NCBI GenBank assembly: GCA_017983635.1
Contig: JAGOBA010000002.1
Location: forward strand, 310,001-374,000
DNA length: 64,000 nt
Source: Alphaproteobacteria bacterium
GTDB lineage: Bacteria; Pseudomonadota; Alphaproteobacteria; Micropepsales; Micropepsaceae
Direction: 5' to 3'
The notes beneath the pieces were generated by a model. It had not been told where the DNA came from, did not search any database, and worked only from the letters and a program-made list of their open reading frames with translations. Numbering within the stretch: the first letter of the stretch is position 1; the number at the start of each line of letters is the position of its first letter. The position numbers and the translations under genes were made by a program. This document shows positions 62,686-64,000 of the stretch, piece after piece.

Positions 62686-64000
62686 ATGGCAACGCCCCAG
62701 CCCAAAGGACCGCGCACGAACGAGGTCTTTTCGGAATCATCGTTCCTCTATGGCGCGAACGCCGCGTTCATCGAGCAGCAACTCGCGCTCTATCTGGAAA
62801 ACCCGGCCTCGGTCGATGAAAGCTGGCGCGGCTTCTTCGCCGGTGTCGTGGAGCAGGGCGATGGCAAGCGCGGCGCCTCTTGGGCGCGCACCGACTGGGA
62901 GCCTGCCGACGAAATCACCCGCGCATTGACCGGCACGCCGGATGCGAAGCCGGCCGCAAAAGCGGCCAAGCCCGCCATCGTCCACGAATTGCAGCAAAAG
63001 ATCGCCGCGATCGCACCGACGCTCTCCAGCGACGAAGTGCGCCGCGCCGTCGTCGACACCGTACGCGCGATTCAAATGATCCGCGCCTATCGCGTCCGCG
63101 GTCACCTCGAAGCGGATCTCGATCCGCTGCGCTTGACCGAACCGAAGCCCCATCCCGAACTGCACCCGGAAAGCTACGGCTTCGGCCCTGGCGATCTCGA
63201 CCGCCCGATCTTCATCGACCGCATGCTCGGCCTCGAAACCGCCACCGTGCGCCAGATGCTCGACATCTTGCGCCGCACCTACTGCGGCAAGATCGGCATC
63301 CAGTTCATGCACATCGCCGATCCGGAAGAAAAGGCGTGGCTGCAGCAGCGCATGGAAGGCGCCGATAAGGAAATCACCTTCACGCCTGAGGGCAAGAAAG
63401 CGATCCTCCAGAAGCTGATCGAGGGCGAAGGCTTCGAACGCTTCTGCTCGGTCAAATTCGTCGGCACCAAGCGCTTCGGTCTCGACGGCGGTGAAGCCGT
63501 GATCCCGGCGCTTGAACAAATCATCAAGGTCGGCGGCAAGCTCGGCGCAAAGGAAATCTCGATCGGCATGCCGCATCGCGGCCGCCTAAACGTGCTCGCC
63601 AACGTCATGGCGAAACCTTACCGCGCGATCTTTCACGAATTCCAAGGCGGCTCGTCGAGCCCCGAGGACGTCGCGGGTTCGGGCGATGTGAAGTATCACC
63701 TCGGCGCCTCGTCGGACCGCGAGTTCGACGGCAACAAAGTTCACCTCTCGCTCGCCGCCAACCCCTCGCACTTGGAAGCCGTCAACCCGGTCGTCCTCGG
63801 CAAGGCGCGCGCGAAGCAGCATCAATTCAAAGACAAGGTCGAACGCACCACCGTCATCCCGATCCTCATGCACGGCGACGCGGCGTTCGCGGGGCAGGGC
63901 GTCGTTGCCGAATGTTTCGCGATGTCGGGCACGAAGGGCTTCCGCACCGGCGGCACAATTCACGTCGTGGTGAACAACCAGATCGGTTTCACCACCGCGC
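62686..64000 (+). CDS. sucA: 2-oxoglutarate dehydrogenase E1 component (partial)
   Basis: Thiamine-diphosphate-dependent E1 subunit of the 2-oxoglutarate dehydrogenase complex; 438 residues are present, roughly the first 45% of the usual ~950-1000, and the rest is beyond the window. N-terminal E2-binding region: FSESSFLYGANAAFIEQQLA. Catalytic-domain landmarks: FCSVKFVGTKRFGLDGGEAV, EISIGMPHRGRLNVLANVMA, LAANPSHLEAVNPVVLGKAR, and VVNNQIGFTT at the edge. The reading frame starts at the ATG after TTTTGAA. sucB would be expected next. Confidence 0.95.
   Translation, partial: MATPQPKGPRTNEVFSESSFLYGANAAFIEQQLALYLENPASVDESWRGFFAGVVEQGDGKRGASWARTDWEPADEITRALTGTPDAKPAAKAAKPAIVHELQQKIAAIAPTLSSDEVRRAVVDTVRAIQMIRAYRVRGHLEADLDPLRLTEPKPHPELHPESYGFGPGDLDRPIFIDRMLGLETATVRQMLDILRRTYCGKIGIQFMHIADPEEKAWLQQRMEGADKEITFTPEGKKAILQKLIEGEGFERFCSVKFVGTKRFGLDGGEAVIPALEQIIKVGGKLGAKEISIGMPHRGRLNVLANVMAKPYRAIFHEFQGGSSSPEDVAGSGDVKYHLGASSDREFDGNKVHLSLAANPSHLEAVNPVVLGKARAKQHQFKDKVERTTVIPILMHGDAAFAGQGVVAECFAMSGTKGFRTGGTIHVVVNNQIGFTTA

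Overview
This 64 kb window is GC-rich, gene-dense chromosomal DNA from an alphaproteobacterium. The evidence is gene order: dapF-mtaB-ftsY-yciB, ffh-rpsP-rimM-trmD-rplS running into leuC/leuD/leuB/asd, and mdh-sucC-sucD-sucA. A lipoprotein of the Caulobacter CC0125/CC1285 type, a mesaconyl-CoA hydratase and an ECF42-type sigma factor agree. A position near Hyphomicrobiales or Micropepsales is a guess. I found no rRNA, tRNA, CRISPR array, prophage or intact insertion sequence.

Region by region. 1-10.3 kb, minus strand: a long, tightly overlapping operon of four glycosyltransferases, a polysaccharide-deacetylase-like protein and a small membrane protein, running into a peptide/oligosaccharide-type ABC importer (fused double ATPase, binding protein, permease cut by the window edge). 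10.4-14.0 kb, plus strand and divergent: an unusual ABC exporter-like protein with a degenerate and internally expanded nucleotide-binding domain, a cyclic-nucleotide-binding protein and a thioesterase. 14-20 kb: exonuclease III, a candidate small RNA with its own promoter and terminator, a class III aminotransferase, endonuclease III, an M28 peptidase and YciB. 20-26.3 kb: ftsY, mtaB, dapF, an S9 peptidase, and a DUF433/DUF5615 toxin-antitoxin pair whose toxin is frameshifted. 26.5-39 kb: ffh, ribosomal and tRNA-modification genes, then leuC, leuD, leuB and asd, broken up by acetyltransferases, paired small membrane proteins, a DUF3089 protein, a DUF4160/DUF2442 pair and several palindromic repeats. 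39-45.8 kb: lipoprotein, a YciI/ECF42 sigma factor/pyridoxal kinase operon, a CitE/Mcl2-like protein, two TPR proteins and mesaconyl-CoA hydratase. 45.7-53.2 kb: a secreted seven-repeat propeller fused to two AprI/Inh inhibitor domains, diacylglycerol kinase, methylmalonate-semialdehyde dehydrogenase, LprI-like protein, ZapE and a Pro/Ala-rich lipoprotein. 53.5-64 kb: mdh, acyl-CoA metabolism genes, sucC, sucD and the start of sucA.

How the genes fit together. The core is ordinary: protein targeting (Ffh, FtsY), translation, leucine and lysine/aspartate-family biosynthesis, and the TCA cycle. Several genes suggest acyl-CoA and C2/C3 carbon assimilation (mesaconyl-CoA hydratase, CitE/Mcl2-like, MmsA, acyl-CoA dehydrogenase, two enoyl-CoA hydratases). 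The least explained parts are the divergent glycan/ABC locus at 1-14 kb and the propeller-inhibitor fusion at 45.7 kb.
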